Below are positions 10,650-20,177 of a DNA stretch of 26,332 nucleotides, piece after piece. The notes below the pieces were generated by a model. The model had not been told where the DNA came from. It saw only the letters and a program-made list of their open reading frames with translations, and searched no databases. The DNA comes from Sphaerosporella brunnea. Lineage: Eukaryota > Ascomycota > Pezizomycetes > Pezizales > Pyronemataceae. The stretch lies in NCBI GenBank assembly GCA_008704415.1, contig VXIS01000479.1:1-26332 (forward strand), given 5' to 3'. Numbering within the stretch: position 1 is the first letter of the stretch; every line of letters begins with the position of its first letter. Made by a program: the position numbers and the translations under genes.

Positions 10650-11075
10650 CTAGAAAGCCAACGCAGCCAACTCCTCCATCTTCCAAAACCGCCGCATACT
10701 CTCCGCGCCCAGCAGCCTCCAGATGCAGCAGCAACACCTCCGCCCACCATTCGCCCAGCACCAACTCCCTATCCCCGACCCTACACCCCTCCAGATACCC
10801 GCGGAACCTGTCCAGCCCCGATTGGATCTCTCCGTGCTGTTCCACCATGGCACTGCGCTTGCGGAACGCGAGCTAGCCGCGGGAACACGCTGCGCTCTTC
10901 GATCGCGTGGTGCAGCTCCAGGTGCCCCAGCAGCGCCAGGGCGCGCGCGAGGGGAGAGATCCGGAGGCGCAGGTACGGGACAAATTGTGCCATTTGCTCC
11001 TGGAGGCGGTTGTAGCGCCTGAAGTCGGCGTGGGAGCTCGCGCTCGTCTGTAGCTTGCGGGATGCCGTCAGCCAT
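10650..11075 (-). pseudogene. Hemerythrin-like (HHE cation-binding) protein, frame-disrupted
   Basis: Successive segments of one hemerythrin-like protein lie in three different frames. Frame 1 starts at an ATG at 11075 (MADGIPQATDE). Frame 2 carries FRRYNRLQEQM and then LELHHAIEERSVFPRLA, the classic HHxxEE…FPxLA iron-ligand helix, to about 10871. Frame 3 carries AFRKRSAMVEQHGEI, the ExHxxI helix, opening only after a TAG at 10875-10873, and runs to HLEA at about 10714. The first frame then resumes with LGAESMRRFWKMEELAALAF and a stop at 10652-10650, matching the usual C-terminal AENMRRYW pattern. Each crossing skips one base and leaves no room for an intron. Intact relatives use His and Glu/Asp residues of a four-helix bundle to bind a di-iron centre. 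The N-terminal crossing is the least certain. Alternatives are sequencing indels, or a gene with a different start. Confidence 0.6.
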
Positions 11076-11845
11076 GGTGGTGTTGGTGGTGATGTTGCGA
11101 TTGGTAGGATGGATGCCGGAACTGGAAATGGCAGGATGGTGGAGCATCCCTGCAGATGCGGATCGTGCAGCCACGAGAACTTGTTTCCGTGGCGTTGGGT
11201 TGGGTGCACACGATGGCGATGCAACCAGGTCGGTGGGACCGCTTGCTTGCGTTGTTGGCGCATGCGGTGCAACTGGGTCCCATTGGCCTGGGAGTTCCAT
11301 CAGCCGTCCTGATTCCCCAGTAGTATGTATGTACATATGGCTGTCTTGTTTGCGGCCATCCAGCGCAATCGATCGAGCCTTTTTTGCAAACAAAAACAAA
11401 CGCAAACACAAAAACAAAGACTCGTGTGCACGCTCCCCAACCCCAGAGACAACGATGACGCTGGAAACGCCGACGAAGGAAAACATCACGGATCCATCCC
11501 GTGCAACTCACTCCCTCCCTTGTGAAGCCCCCCAGCATGTGTAGCATCGCGGAAGTATGGATACAATCCGCAGAAGTAAGTATGGATGCAATCCGCCCGC
11601 CGCTTCACCCCCTGCACACAAAACTGCCGCGTCAGTAACCGTAACCGTGGTTGACAGACAGGAAAGCAGCGCAGGCAAATCCCAGCCCCATACCGAAACA
11701 ACGCAATAAACTTCCGATTCAGCTGATCATGCAGCATTCGATTCGTTTGTCGGAACCCATCGAGGGTGGACACACCACCTCTAGCACTCACTTCTGTCAG
11801 CACCACCACCACCACCCCCCACCTACGTCATCGGGGTGAAAACAC
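11076..11845. other. Intergenic DNA between the hemerythrin-like relic and the F-box gene
   Basis: No gene is supported. It holds a 19-bp near-identical direct repeat (11553-11571 and 11578-11596), A-rich CAAAAACAAA-type sequence near 11387-11420, and a CACCAC-rich stretch near 11800. Confidence 0.5.
11553..11596. repeat. 19-bp direct repeat with one mismatch
   Basis: AAGTATGGATACAATCCGC at 11553-11571 recurs as AAGTATGGATGCAATCCGC at 11578-11596, a 25-base period. No larger structure is evident around it. Confidence 0.85.
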
Positions 11846-12448
11846 TCACAAACAGTTTACGCCCCAACTGTCCTCCTCGCGGCATTTGCCGATCTGCTCT
11901 ACCAGGCCTTTAACGCCAGCAGCCACGTCCCACACCCTGACGCCGTCGTCGCGCAGCACGTTCAAGCTGTAGCTCGGCAGGGTGATGACAAACTTGGTCA
12001 GTGCGGGCTCGGTGGCGAAATGGTCTTTGACGGGGGAGTCCTTGAGGAGCACGGCGTGCAGCGTGAACTCCGGATCCAGCCCCTCTTCCTCCTCCTCCCC
12101 CTCCTCCCCCGCCTCCTCCGCCGCGATGAGCTCGCCGCCGTACACCTCGGCCAGCGGCTTCAGCGGGGCTTCCGCGTCGGGCTTGGTCAGGAGGATCGGA
12201 ACGCCGGGACACCCCCAGTTGCTCTGCAGGCGGTGGAGCACCGGGTGCAGCGCCACGGGCTGCCGCAGCTGCTGCGTGTCGATTGTGGGCGGCTGGAGGA
12301 AAAGCTTTCTGCGCAGCTGCTGGCGCGAGAGGATGGTGTCGTTCCAAGCTCTGCAGACGCGGCGGGCGGAGAGCAGGTCCCGCATGCCGAGGTTCAGCAG
12401 GATGTGGTCGAGGAGGAAGTTGGGGATGTCAACGACGTGTGAAGCCAT
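11846..12448 (-). CDS. Small F-box protein
   Basis: A 200-residue frame starting at the ATG at 12448, which begins MASHVVDIPNFLLDHILLNL. The frame stays open for another 77 codons upstream, but that part is encoded by a TATG repeat and reads as non-protein sequence (TYIHTYIRT), so the internal Met is preferred. Residues about 6-50 form an F-box: IPNFLLDHILLNLGMRDLLS, then ARRVCRAWNDTI and the basic/hydrophobic end LRRKLFLQP. Known F-box proteins dock through this motif to Skp1 in SCF ubiquitin ligases, with the rest of the protein choosing the substrate. Here the remainder (about 150 residues) shows an acidic EEAGEEGEEEEEG loop near 119-131 and a FVITLPSYSLNVLR segment, with no WD40 or leucine-rich repeats. 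Substrate unknown. Similar small F-box proteins are common, multicopy and fast-evolving in filamentous ascomycetes. Confidence 0.8.
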   Translation of the reverse strand: MASHVVDIPNFLLDHILLNLGMRDLLSARRVCRAWNDTILSRQQLRRKLFLQPPTIDTQQLRQPVALHPVLHRLQSNWGCPGVPILLTKPDAEAPLKPLAEVYGGELIAAEEAGEEGEEEEEGLDPEFTLHAVLLKDSPVKDHFATEPALTKFVITLPSYSLNVLRDDGVRVWDVAAGVKGLVEQIGKCREEDSWGVNCL

Positions 12449-12470
12449 ATGTGTTTGTTTTTTTCCAGTT

Positions 12471-12494
12471 CGTATGTATGTATGTATGTATGTA
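12471..12494. repeat. TATG microsatellite upstream of the F-box gene
   Basis: Consecutive GTAT/TATG tetranucleotide units lie 23-46 bases upstream of the F-box start codon, in its probable 5' untranslated region. Confidence 0.8.
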
Positions 12495-14089
12495 AACGTA
12501 CTCGAAGCTGAGCACCGCGGGCCTCCATTATATATAGATATTACGGCCATCACCACCATGGCTGGCTGGCCTGGAAGAAAATCATCATTTACCGACCCAA
12601 TCAAACCCAGACCGTACCGCCATCGACAACAAACCCACGGGTCGCAAGAAAAGAAAAGAAAAGAAAGAACGCCTCTCACCCGTCACTTTGGGAATGGCCG
12701 ACCCCTACCCCTCCCCTATGTGACGGTGCCCACACCGTCGGGTCGCGCCCCCGTGTGCAACTGCCGCATGTGGGTTTGCTCGCGCGTTGCGTGCCTATCC
12801 GCCCAGTCGGAACGCTAATGGAGGTCCGTGCCGTCGGGGTGGTGGTGGTGGTTGCAACCGTGCGTTGGAGCTTTGCGTATCGAGGATTATTATTATAGTT
12901 GATTGGGGGGGGGGGGGGGTGCCCGAGCGATGTGAAAAATATGCCGGCGTGCAGCTTGCCGCTGCTGTCGCCCGCGAGACAGCAAATCATGTGAGGTACC
13001 GCCAGGACGGGACGAGACGCGATTGGACGACTGTACTCTAGCTAAGGAAGACAGATCCAGACTGCAGCGACATCCTCTCCCCCTCCCCCTCCCCCCCCCC
13101 CCACCCCCCAACCTCCTCATAACAACACCGCCAGTTATTTCACATCGATAGTGTTCGCGCCTTTTTTGCACTTTCTTTGTGTGGCGGCGGCCTGCAGGAG
13201 CCCGGTGTATCAGCACAGCAGCTAGCCGCCACCACCACGAGCGTGACCCGGTCTGGTCTGGAATCGCAACTGCAGCGCACAGACAAACAAACGCGCTTCG
13301 TATATACTCTGGTAACGTTAGATACAATCGGTTCGGCATTTGCCCTGCAAGTGGTTCTGAGGGGGGTTACAAAATGCAACAAATATTAATGTCAAGGCAA
13401 GTAAGGTAAGGGCGTGCGCATGTCTGAGCACAGCTGCTGCTGACTATCCAAAACCACGGCCTGGCCCAAGCTTAAGTGCAGTTAACTAGTTAGTCGGTAA
13501 CGCAGTTGCAGGAAGGGAATGCTCTCCGTGGTGGTGATGATGTTGTAGAGCTTACCTCGCCGCCGAAGAAACAGCTTAGAAGAAAACGCACAGCGGAGGT
13601 ATGTACCCGGGTGGGTAGGTATTGCGGCATATCGTCGCTGGGCAAATCACCAATATCTATACCAAGCAGCCCAAGTACCCCTCTCTCAACCTCTGTCCAA
13701 GCGTCCCACAACGACGATCGTGCGGCAGCCCCCCAATATGCACCGCGCACCATGCCTCCGGAACCCCAAAACCGCCCTCGCTTCCCCGCAACGCGGGAAG
13801 TGCTTAGGCCGCGCGGGTGCCCCCCACCCCCACGGTTTCGGAGACAACACCGGACAGAACTGATGTACCAACTGCTTGGGTCCGGCTGGGGGGCTGCTTC
13901 TGGAGCTCACCGCTTGCTTTTCCTGCAGCTACCTAGGCCTTGCTAGTAACAAGTGTGGTGTGCGCAGTCTACGAAGGGGGTGGGTGGGGTAAGAAGAGAT
14001 GATACATACGCTGTGCCAGCTAAATCTCAGACGTTCGTAAAACCTAACCCAGCGACGGTGTGTTCCCAATACTGCGTTCGGGCTGATCA

Positions 14090-14110
14090 AAAAAGCCGAG
14101 CTGGCTTTTT
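14090..14110. repeat. Inverted repeat ending in a T run
   Basis: AAAAAGCC at 14090-14097 and GGCTTTTT at 14103-14110 are perfect inverted copies around a 5-base spacer. In RNA this is an 8-bp hairpin followed by U. No polymerase III gene was found next to it. Confidence 0.75.
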
Positions 14111-16057
14111 ACCTGTGGGCTACACCAAGCTGCCGTGGTGGTGTTGCTCGGATATGTATGAAGAACCACGCGCTCGTTGCTTCACCGAATATCACGCTGT
14201 ACTAATTCGCGCGCGCTGTACACTAGAAAACCCTCTCCTTGCTCAGTACTGCCCCAAAGCAGGCAGTGCCAGTGCGAAAGATGGGCCCAGGCTCAACACG
14301 CCATTGATGTGCGAACCGTATATGACCCAACAACCGTCGCGGGCGGCTAACATGGCACGGCCTTGAACCTTTCCACTGGCAGAAGCCGAAAGCCAGGCGC
14401 ATAAGAAGCTGGTATATACTAGAAGCAGTGGGGCGCCAGTTCCCTTCCTCCCCAGGCCAAAAGCCACTCTTTCCGCGAGGGCCGTTGGGAGGTGCTGTCT
14501 CGGATCTACCGTTGGCGCGGGTTTTGGTGGCCTTGCGCCTCGGATGTGCGGTGCTGTGAGCGGTTTGCTCACTATTGGATGCTGCGCCCTTCGCCCCATA
14601 TGCAATGGCGCATGCCGCGGCCTCGCTGTGCAAGCGCCGACCTGAAGCGTGCGGTACAGGCTTGCTCTCGGCGAGGAAGGGTGAACGTTCTTGCACGTAC
14701 TAACCAGAGGATCGCAAATAACGGCGCAGTGACTTGGTGATCAGTGAGGATATGCCGAGAAAGTGGGCTCAATAGAGAACGTGGACCGTGACTTCGACGT
14801 GTGGTGGGCTGCTGCCAGTGGACAGCGTCGATGAGTCTTCTGTGAGTGACTCCACGACAGAGGGAAGGAAGGTATGGTAGCAAGCCGGTCATGGGTATGC
14901 AACAGCACATCGGGATACATTATGACACTTTGATACGCTGACGTTGAACGAGAATATTCTATGCATAACAATGGTCCTTTGTACATATACGCTGGAGTGA
15001 AAGTTCCATGCATAATCATATTCTCTTGTACTGTAGCGAACCTTGACGCATGTATTGGTTCGGTCACAGAGTAGTCACTCGCAAATGTGCTCTCACTTGG
15101 AAGCCCAGTTTTTTTTTGAGTGAGAGAGAGGACCGACCAAGAGGACACGCCCTGGGCGATAGAGGACGCCTATCGAGTGACATACATACAAAAATGTAGT
15201 CCGACATGATCATTGACGCCCCATCGTGGGTACCAGCCGGAATGAGCCTACGCACCGCTGCTCTCTTTCATCGCTATCCAACCTCTATCTCTACCTACCG
15301 TCAACCCTGGATCTGTTTCCAATCATCTTCACCATCCTCCTGACGCTCCCGCCCTCTTGAGGCGCTATTCGCAGTATGGTCTCGAAGTTCCGAGTGCCGG
15401 TTGATTTTTGTACTAGATATTTAGCAGTAAAAAAAAAAAAAAAAGGCATGGTTTTAACCCGATATTGACATATTTTTCCGTCAGTACACTGCCCGGTGAC
15501 ATTTTTATTTTTTAGGGTGCAGAGAAAAAAGCGACGGTGACGAATAGGTCAGGTTTTCACCGGTGACGTAGCATCCTCAACTTTCGCTACAGTACTTGAG
15601 GCCAGAATGGATGGTAAAAGCCGGCCTCCACGAAAAGGAAAGCGCAAATCTTTATCTACGCCTTTGTAAAATAGTCGCTTTGCCAGGCAGTGCTGCTTGC
15701 TTTTCTTTCGTTTCGGCGTTCTGGAGTTGAACTTTTTGCTTGTTGTGAGAGGTCTCATCACGCCAGTCATGGTGTGGTTGAATATAAACAGCTTTGTTGA
15801 GTGGGGATCGCCGAGTATTATACACCATCGTTACTGGCTTTTTATATGAATGGCTGGTCGTTGCATTGCCAATGTAGGCAGGCGCAAGTAAAGGAACCTA
15901 ACCAGAATGTACGCAACACCGGTGCAGATTCCATCCAGGAATTCCTTTCGAAGAGGACTCAGGACGTTACCCCATAAATCACTCTTTCTCACTCGTTGCC
16001 ATGCATTTCTCATTTGCGCTAATCCCCGCAGTAAAACTTCAGGGCATGCAAAGACGT

Positions 16058-16080
16058 AGCCCAGCCCTGCAGCCTGGGCT
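16058..16080. repeat. Short hairpin-forming inverted repeat
   Basis: AGCCCAG (16058-16064) and CTGGGCT (16074-16080) pair perfectly around a 9-base loop. The region has no gene and no known role can be given. Confidence 0.65.
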
Positions 16081-17160
16081 TTATGGACCGGCTATTGAGA
16101 GCACTGCCCATCCCCAGAGCTCGGGTTTGTCCAACCAACACAGGTAAGCGGAGGAGGGTTTCCTCTCGCACCCAGACTAAAAACCCGGATGGTGTGGTTC
16201 ACAGGACCACACAAAGTAACTTTTTGTACCCCATCCCGTCGCGGTAAGGTATGGACTGATTTTTGGACTATAAACTCGCACCTCCAGCTGCGGATCTCCA
16301 ACGTTCCAGTTCTATCCAGGCACTGGAAACCGAGCTGCGTCCACTACTGGACCGGGCGTTGAGGATAGTACATCACCGCCCCCCCCCCCCGGGTGTTCGT
16401 ACGTGAAAAACCCAACCTATTTATCACTGCCACTTTATCGTTGTCCCTCAAGGAAAACTCGTCGCCAGAGGAGTGTACTAATTCAAATATTATGTCACCG
16501 TGACGAAATTTCCCACCCATCAGCTGGCGCCTGTTGCGCTCCAGAGGTTACATACCAAGTATCTCATGCTACAGACAAAGCCCCCCGCGGTCCTCGCCGC
16601 ACGCCTTGAACTAGAAATCCCCAGAACTGCGTACGTTCCACCAGTGCTTTCTTCTTCTTCATCTGAGGTATCTACCGATGAGCCTTCATCGTCGGTGTCT
16701 GGTTCCCTATAACTGATGAAGATGAATTGACAGTGGGACGGTCTGTGCCCGTGTTAAGGGGGGATGTGATGCGTCCTTGGTTGAGCAACGCGGGCAAAGC
16801 TCGCTACTTTGGAATGAATCCACCCTGGTTACAATGTTGCTTCACTGTTTTTGCTGTCCCAATAGTACCCTCTGGCGTTCCTTCAAAAATACATGTCACA
16901 TTGGCTCTGTACCTACGAAAAATCCTGTCTCCGCCACCGACTGTACCACCCCCCAACGCCCAATACGGCACAACACCTTCTATGAGGTATGTCGCTACGA
17001 AAAACATATGCTCAATATGGCCACTTTCGGTGGCGTCAATTGCAACACAAACTCAGATACATATATCTATCAAGTTGCAATTGGCAAAATGCAGATTCGG
17101 TCTTCCCCCCCCTCTTCCCCTGTGGACTCCAGGATCGCCATTTCTACCAGCTGCAGGTCG

Positions 17161-18108
17161 CTACCGCTCGGCGACAGCGCGCCAGTCTAGCGACTGCCGT
17201 AAAAATTCAACGTTCGAAGCGTCCTCGAACTCCATCGCAGCTTCAAGAACCGCCCGTTTCGCGTCGCTGGAAAGGTGGACCTTGCCGAGAACCTCTTTGA
17301 GCAGTGGCACGGGGAGCATTTCCCAGAACTGGGGTTCGAAGAGGGAACCGCATTCGATACCAGTGATGACGCAGGGGATCCGCAGCAGCAGCTGGAGCGT
17401 GTGCCGCTGTCGCTTCGCAGCCTGCAGCTCGCCTTTAACCCCACCCCGCTTGTCTGGAGATGTTGGCGGCCAGTACGCCGACACCTCCTCCAACACCGAC
17501 GGCGTCACAGTCGTCCACTCGGGATCGTCAACGAAAGCGTCCACCAGCATCTCCAGGCATCTGTACAAGTCCCCCCAACCCCGGGTTCTAAACGCTCTGA
17601 TCCCCGCTGTCAAGGCTGACGGCAGACACTCTCTCAACTCCGCAACCTCACATCTTTCCAAAAACTCTGTCACCACCTGTTCATACCCCGCATCAAACGC
17701 ATACGCAACTATGCTCTTTAAATCCCTGCCCGCGGCCCGCGGTAGTAGCGGCCGCAGCCGCGGCAGGTCCAGGACGTCCATGTAAAACTCCATCGGCGTC
17801 ACGAGGGCCTTGTTGGCGACCGGCCACACTTTGGCGCCATGGATATGGTCCAGCGAGGCGTAGAGGAGCTGTAGCACGACAGGGCGAAGCCTCATGGTTG
17901 GGTAGCTTTTCAGCAGGATGTAGATATGTTGCAGCTGCAGCTCGGAGAGGTAGAGCATGGCCACCCAGGGGTGGGTGCGGTATGCGGTCCATACTGCGAG
18001 GATGAGCCGGACTTGGGTGTAGCACTGCGGCGTGACGATGTGGGCGCTGATCTCGAGGTGCACTTCGTTCGGGAGCGCGAGGAACTGCGAGGGTGTCGGG
18101 GGGTCCAT
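17161..18108 (-). CDS. Uncharacterised protein with F-box-like N-terminus
   Basis: A 315-residue single-exon frame. The start MDPPTPSQFLALPNEVHLEISAHI resembles the first helix of an F-box (LPNEVxLEI), but the second half of a usual F-box (the cysteine/Trp region) is not clear: instead there is RLILAVWTAYRTHPWVAMLYL. The remainder is helical, with Leu-rich pairs and a segment LKSIVAYAFDAGYEQVVTEFLERC (about 130-153) that has the look of a single degenerate ankyrin-like helix pair, though I cannot call ankyrin repeats. The codon use is GC-biased and clearly different from the flanking DNA, and the frame has a defined start close to the upstream drop in coding character. A function in substrate recognition by an SCF ligase is possible but only inferred from the first 25 residues. 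Confidence 0.7.
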   Translation of the reverse strand: MDPPTPSQFLALPNEVHLEISAHIVTPQCYTQVRLILAVWTAYRTHPWVAMLYLSELQLQHIYILLKSYPTMRLRPVVLQLLYASLDHIHGAKVWPVANKALVTPMEFYMDVLDLPRLRPLLPRAAGRDLKSIVAYAFDAGYEQVVTEFLERCEVAELRECLPSALTAGIRAFRTRGWGDLYRCLEMLVDAFVDDPEWTTVTPSVLEEVSAYWPPTSPDKRGGVKGELQAAKRQRHTLQLLLRIPCVITGIECGSLFEPQFWEMLPVPLLKEVLGKVHLSSDAKRAVLEAAMEFEDASNVEFLRQSLDWRAVAER

Positions 18109-18180
18109 GGTCCTGATAGCTGCTGCTGGTGGGATGGAAGAGATGGGGGGGGGGGCTGCTTGGACTTTTGTTACTGCTTC

Positions 18181-18417
18181 TTAGAGGTCGTCTTCCCAAA
18201 TTTGTACCCTATGTGTTGATGATGTAAGGGCCACTTGAACCTCCTGTAGTCTCACAGCGTTGCCTTCAACTGTAACAGAAAACCCCCGATTATCAGTGCC
18301 AGAATATTCCAGGGTGTAGGTTGATGCGGTATTGTGATCGGGGTTTTTGTAACAAAGCATCATCTTATGTACTACGTATTCTTTGATAATGTCACAGTCT
18401 GCGCAATGCGCAGTCAA
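18181..18417 (-). CDS. Possible small hypothetical protein
   Basis: A 78-codon frame whose product (MTAHCADCDIIKEY…RVQIWEDDL) has protein-like composition, with alternating hydrophobic residues that could form beta strands. Codon use is not strongly biased, and the N-terminal part overlaps a palindrome. No family is recognised. It lies 72 bases upstream of the start of the 17161-18108 gene on the same strand, so it could equally be part of that gene's leader or a chance frame. Confidence 0.2.
   Translation of the reverse strand: MTAHCADCDIIKEYVVHKMMLCYKNPDHNTASTYTLEYSGTDNRGFSVTVEGNAVRLQEVQVALTSSTHRVQIWEDDL
18399..18413. repeat. Compact palindrome
   Basis: CTGCGCA (18399-18405) and TGCGCAG (18407-18413) are perfect inverted copies separated by one base. 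Possible protein-binding site; no evidence beyond symmetry. Confidence 0.6.
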
Positions 18418-19692
18418 ACCGTGCCATTCATTGTACCCGAATTATCAGAGTTGCGTTTTAATACGGTAGTTTGAACGAGTGCATGCTGGAACCTCATCGC
18501 GATGGTGACGATATTTAGAGAACGGCAAATACCACGGAGTCGCTTTTTACAATTCACCGTAGGTCTGCGAGTTTTCACTGCTGCAGGCGCGGGAGTTGGG
18601 AGCTACTTTCTTTGACACCATTGTTTGATGAAGCAATTCCAACTTTTTTTGGGGCGCCAGTGGCTTTCTCTTATATGGCACCTTAAATCGGCACCGTCTA
18701 CAATACGGAATTTTTCTTCCACTCCGAGCAAAAAGCATCAGCCGCGAGTAGCTCAGAGCCACCACTGACCTGTATTTGAGCCGGACCCCCGAGTGTGACA
18801 AGGGTAGATAGAGTACCGGTTTAAACGTTTGCAATTCTGTTGCTTGACAAAAAACAAAAAAAACCCCGACGTGATTTTTCATGATGGAGGGACCGTGTAT
18901 AACTAAGCCTTCTCGAACCGCGCGCGACAAAACCCAAACGAACGGACAAATATACATATATGCTTAAGTATCTATCTTAGCAGGGAAGGGTTAGATGACC
19001 ATTATGTGACAATTTCCTAGATTGCAAGGCTTGCATGAAGACTATATGATGCTCAGGCACAGAAAACGGTAACATGACTTGTTTTTCTTGGAAGGCGCTC
19101 CCTGAAAATGGGAGTATTTTTGGAGTCAACCGATCATGACGGACACATATTCGAAGTGACATCGCGTGTTTCAGTGATTCATCACGCCGTCGCAGCAATG
19201 GTGTTGAGTTTTTTTCCAATCAGTCATATATCTGTCACGAGTAGGCTTCCGACTTCGGCATCATCATCACCACATCTCCCAGTTACTTTTTCATGCTGCA
19301 TCTACTGGTGGTGTCGCCTCGGTTTTGGGGGTGGATTGAGGCAGGCGAGGCGACAGCCGGGTGCACGACTCGACTATGATGATAATGGTGATGACGACTA
19401 GTGCCTGGCGGGGGTGATGTCCGCCGCGGCGTGGATGCCCGCCGTGCGGCGAGGGTGCGGAGCGTAGGGCATATAAGCTTTTCAACGTATGATAATCTCA
19501 TATAATGATTATATAATGGTTAGCAGCGAAATAATTGTTTTACTGACTAACCATCACCCACCCTTAGGAGCATAAGCTTAGATCCGAAAGTGCATTACAT
19601 GATAGGTACTGTTTTGGCCTATGGCTTGGATTGGCAAACATGCATATAGTGATTACATAACCATTTGTAAAAACACCCCTTCCCTGCAAAGG

Positions 19693-19724
19693 AAGTACCT
19701 ACCCACCTAGGTAGGTAGGTACTT
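19693..19724. repeat. Inverted repeat of TACCTACC type
   Basis: AAGTACCTACC at 19693-19703 pairs perfectly with GGTAGGTACTT at 19714-19724; the 10-base spacer itself contains the palindrome CCTAGG. Related GTACCTACC or TAGGTAGG sequences are scattered elsewhere in the window (for example near 5707 and 8489), so it belongs to a dispersed simple-sequence class. Confidence 0.85.
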
Positions 19725-20177
19725 GAGTGTTAGACAAAGATGCTTTGACCTTTTAGGATGTCACGCGTTTTTGGTGGTGTGTTGAGACGCTGTGTGAGGT
19801 AAAGCACCAGCTTAACCCCAAAACTCGTAGAGTGATCACCCTCGATCAACTTGGACTCTTTAACACTGAGCAACATCCCAGCTGCGGTGGTGGGGACAGG
19901 CGTAGGCGTCGCGGAGGAGCCTCTCCAATGGAGATTTAAATGGCCGCACTCACTTCAGCGGTCACAGTTTGTTTCGTGAAAACTGGTGTGTTTCGGCCAG
20001 ATGATAGAACGAACCACATAACACAAGCAGGCAAGGCAACCAGCTCAGCTATGGCGTAATAGTACAAACGGATAAAAGCATGGTACATTCAGATCAATAC
20101 ATTAAACATAACCTCCCTACTGCCCTATCCCCCAGCCGAAAGAAAATTACAAAAAAAAGAGGTAGATATCAATCCAT

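Larger units (their letters stand above)
12449..17160. other. Gene-poor 4.7-kb interval
   Basis: No gene can be supported with confidence. Many short frames occur on both strands, but none shows a recognisable domain. The interval contains a G run at 12905-12919, C runs near 13091-13102, an inverted repeat at 14090-14110, an A run at 15429-15444, a hairpin at 16058-16080 and a C run at 16379-16390. The least bad coding candidates are 13490-13753 (-), 13953-14366 (+) and 16500-16712 (+); see the findings and rejections. Confidence 0.45.
18109..20177. other. Two-kilobase interval without a firm gene
   Basis: It covers the promoter side of the 17161-18108 gene and the downstream side of the CCDC47-like gene. 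Noted content: a weak 78-codon frame at 18181-18417 (-), a perfect palindromic element at 18399-18413, a poorly supported 136-codon frame at 18547-18957 (-), AT-rich sequence at about 19490-19680, and a hairpin-forming inverted repeat at 19693-19724. Confidence 0.45.

Noticed and set aside
14090..14110. Bacterial-style intrinsic terminator
   Set aside because: The hairpin plus T run looks like one, but the window is eukaryotic and no adjacent gene ends there; kept only as an inverted repeat.
13953..14366. Cys-containing 137-codon plus-strand frame
   Set aside because: No domain, no codon bias, and several overlapping frames of similar quality on the other strand.
16500..16712. Plus-strand frame with a Ser-rich end and a donor-like GTATCT
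   Set aside because: The predicted acceptor joins to an exon of seven codons before a stop, no family is seen, and codon use is not biased.
16727..17785. Plus-strand frame of 352 codons
   Set aside because: Its right half is antisense to the 17161-18108 gene, and the left half is of random composition. An apparent intron before it (16668-16733) leads only to a few codons and a stop.
18547..18957. Minus-strand frame of 136 codons
   Set aside because: Possible but without recognisable domain, coding bias or splice context; too weak to list as a gene.
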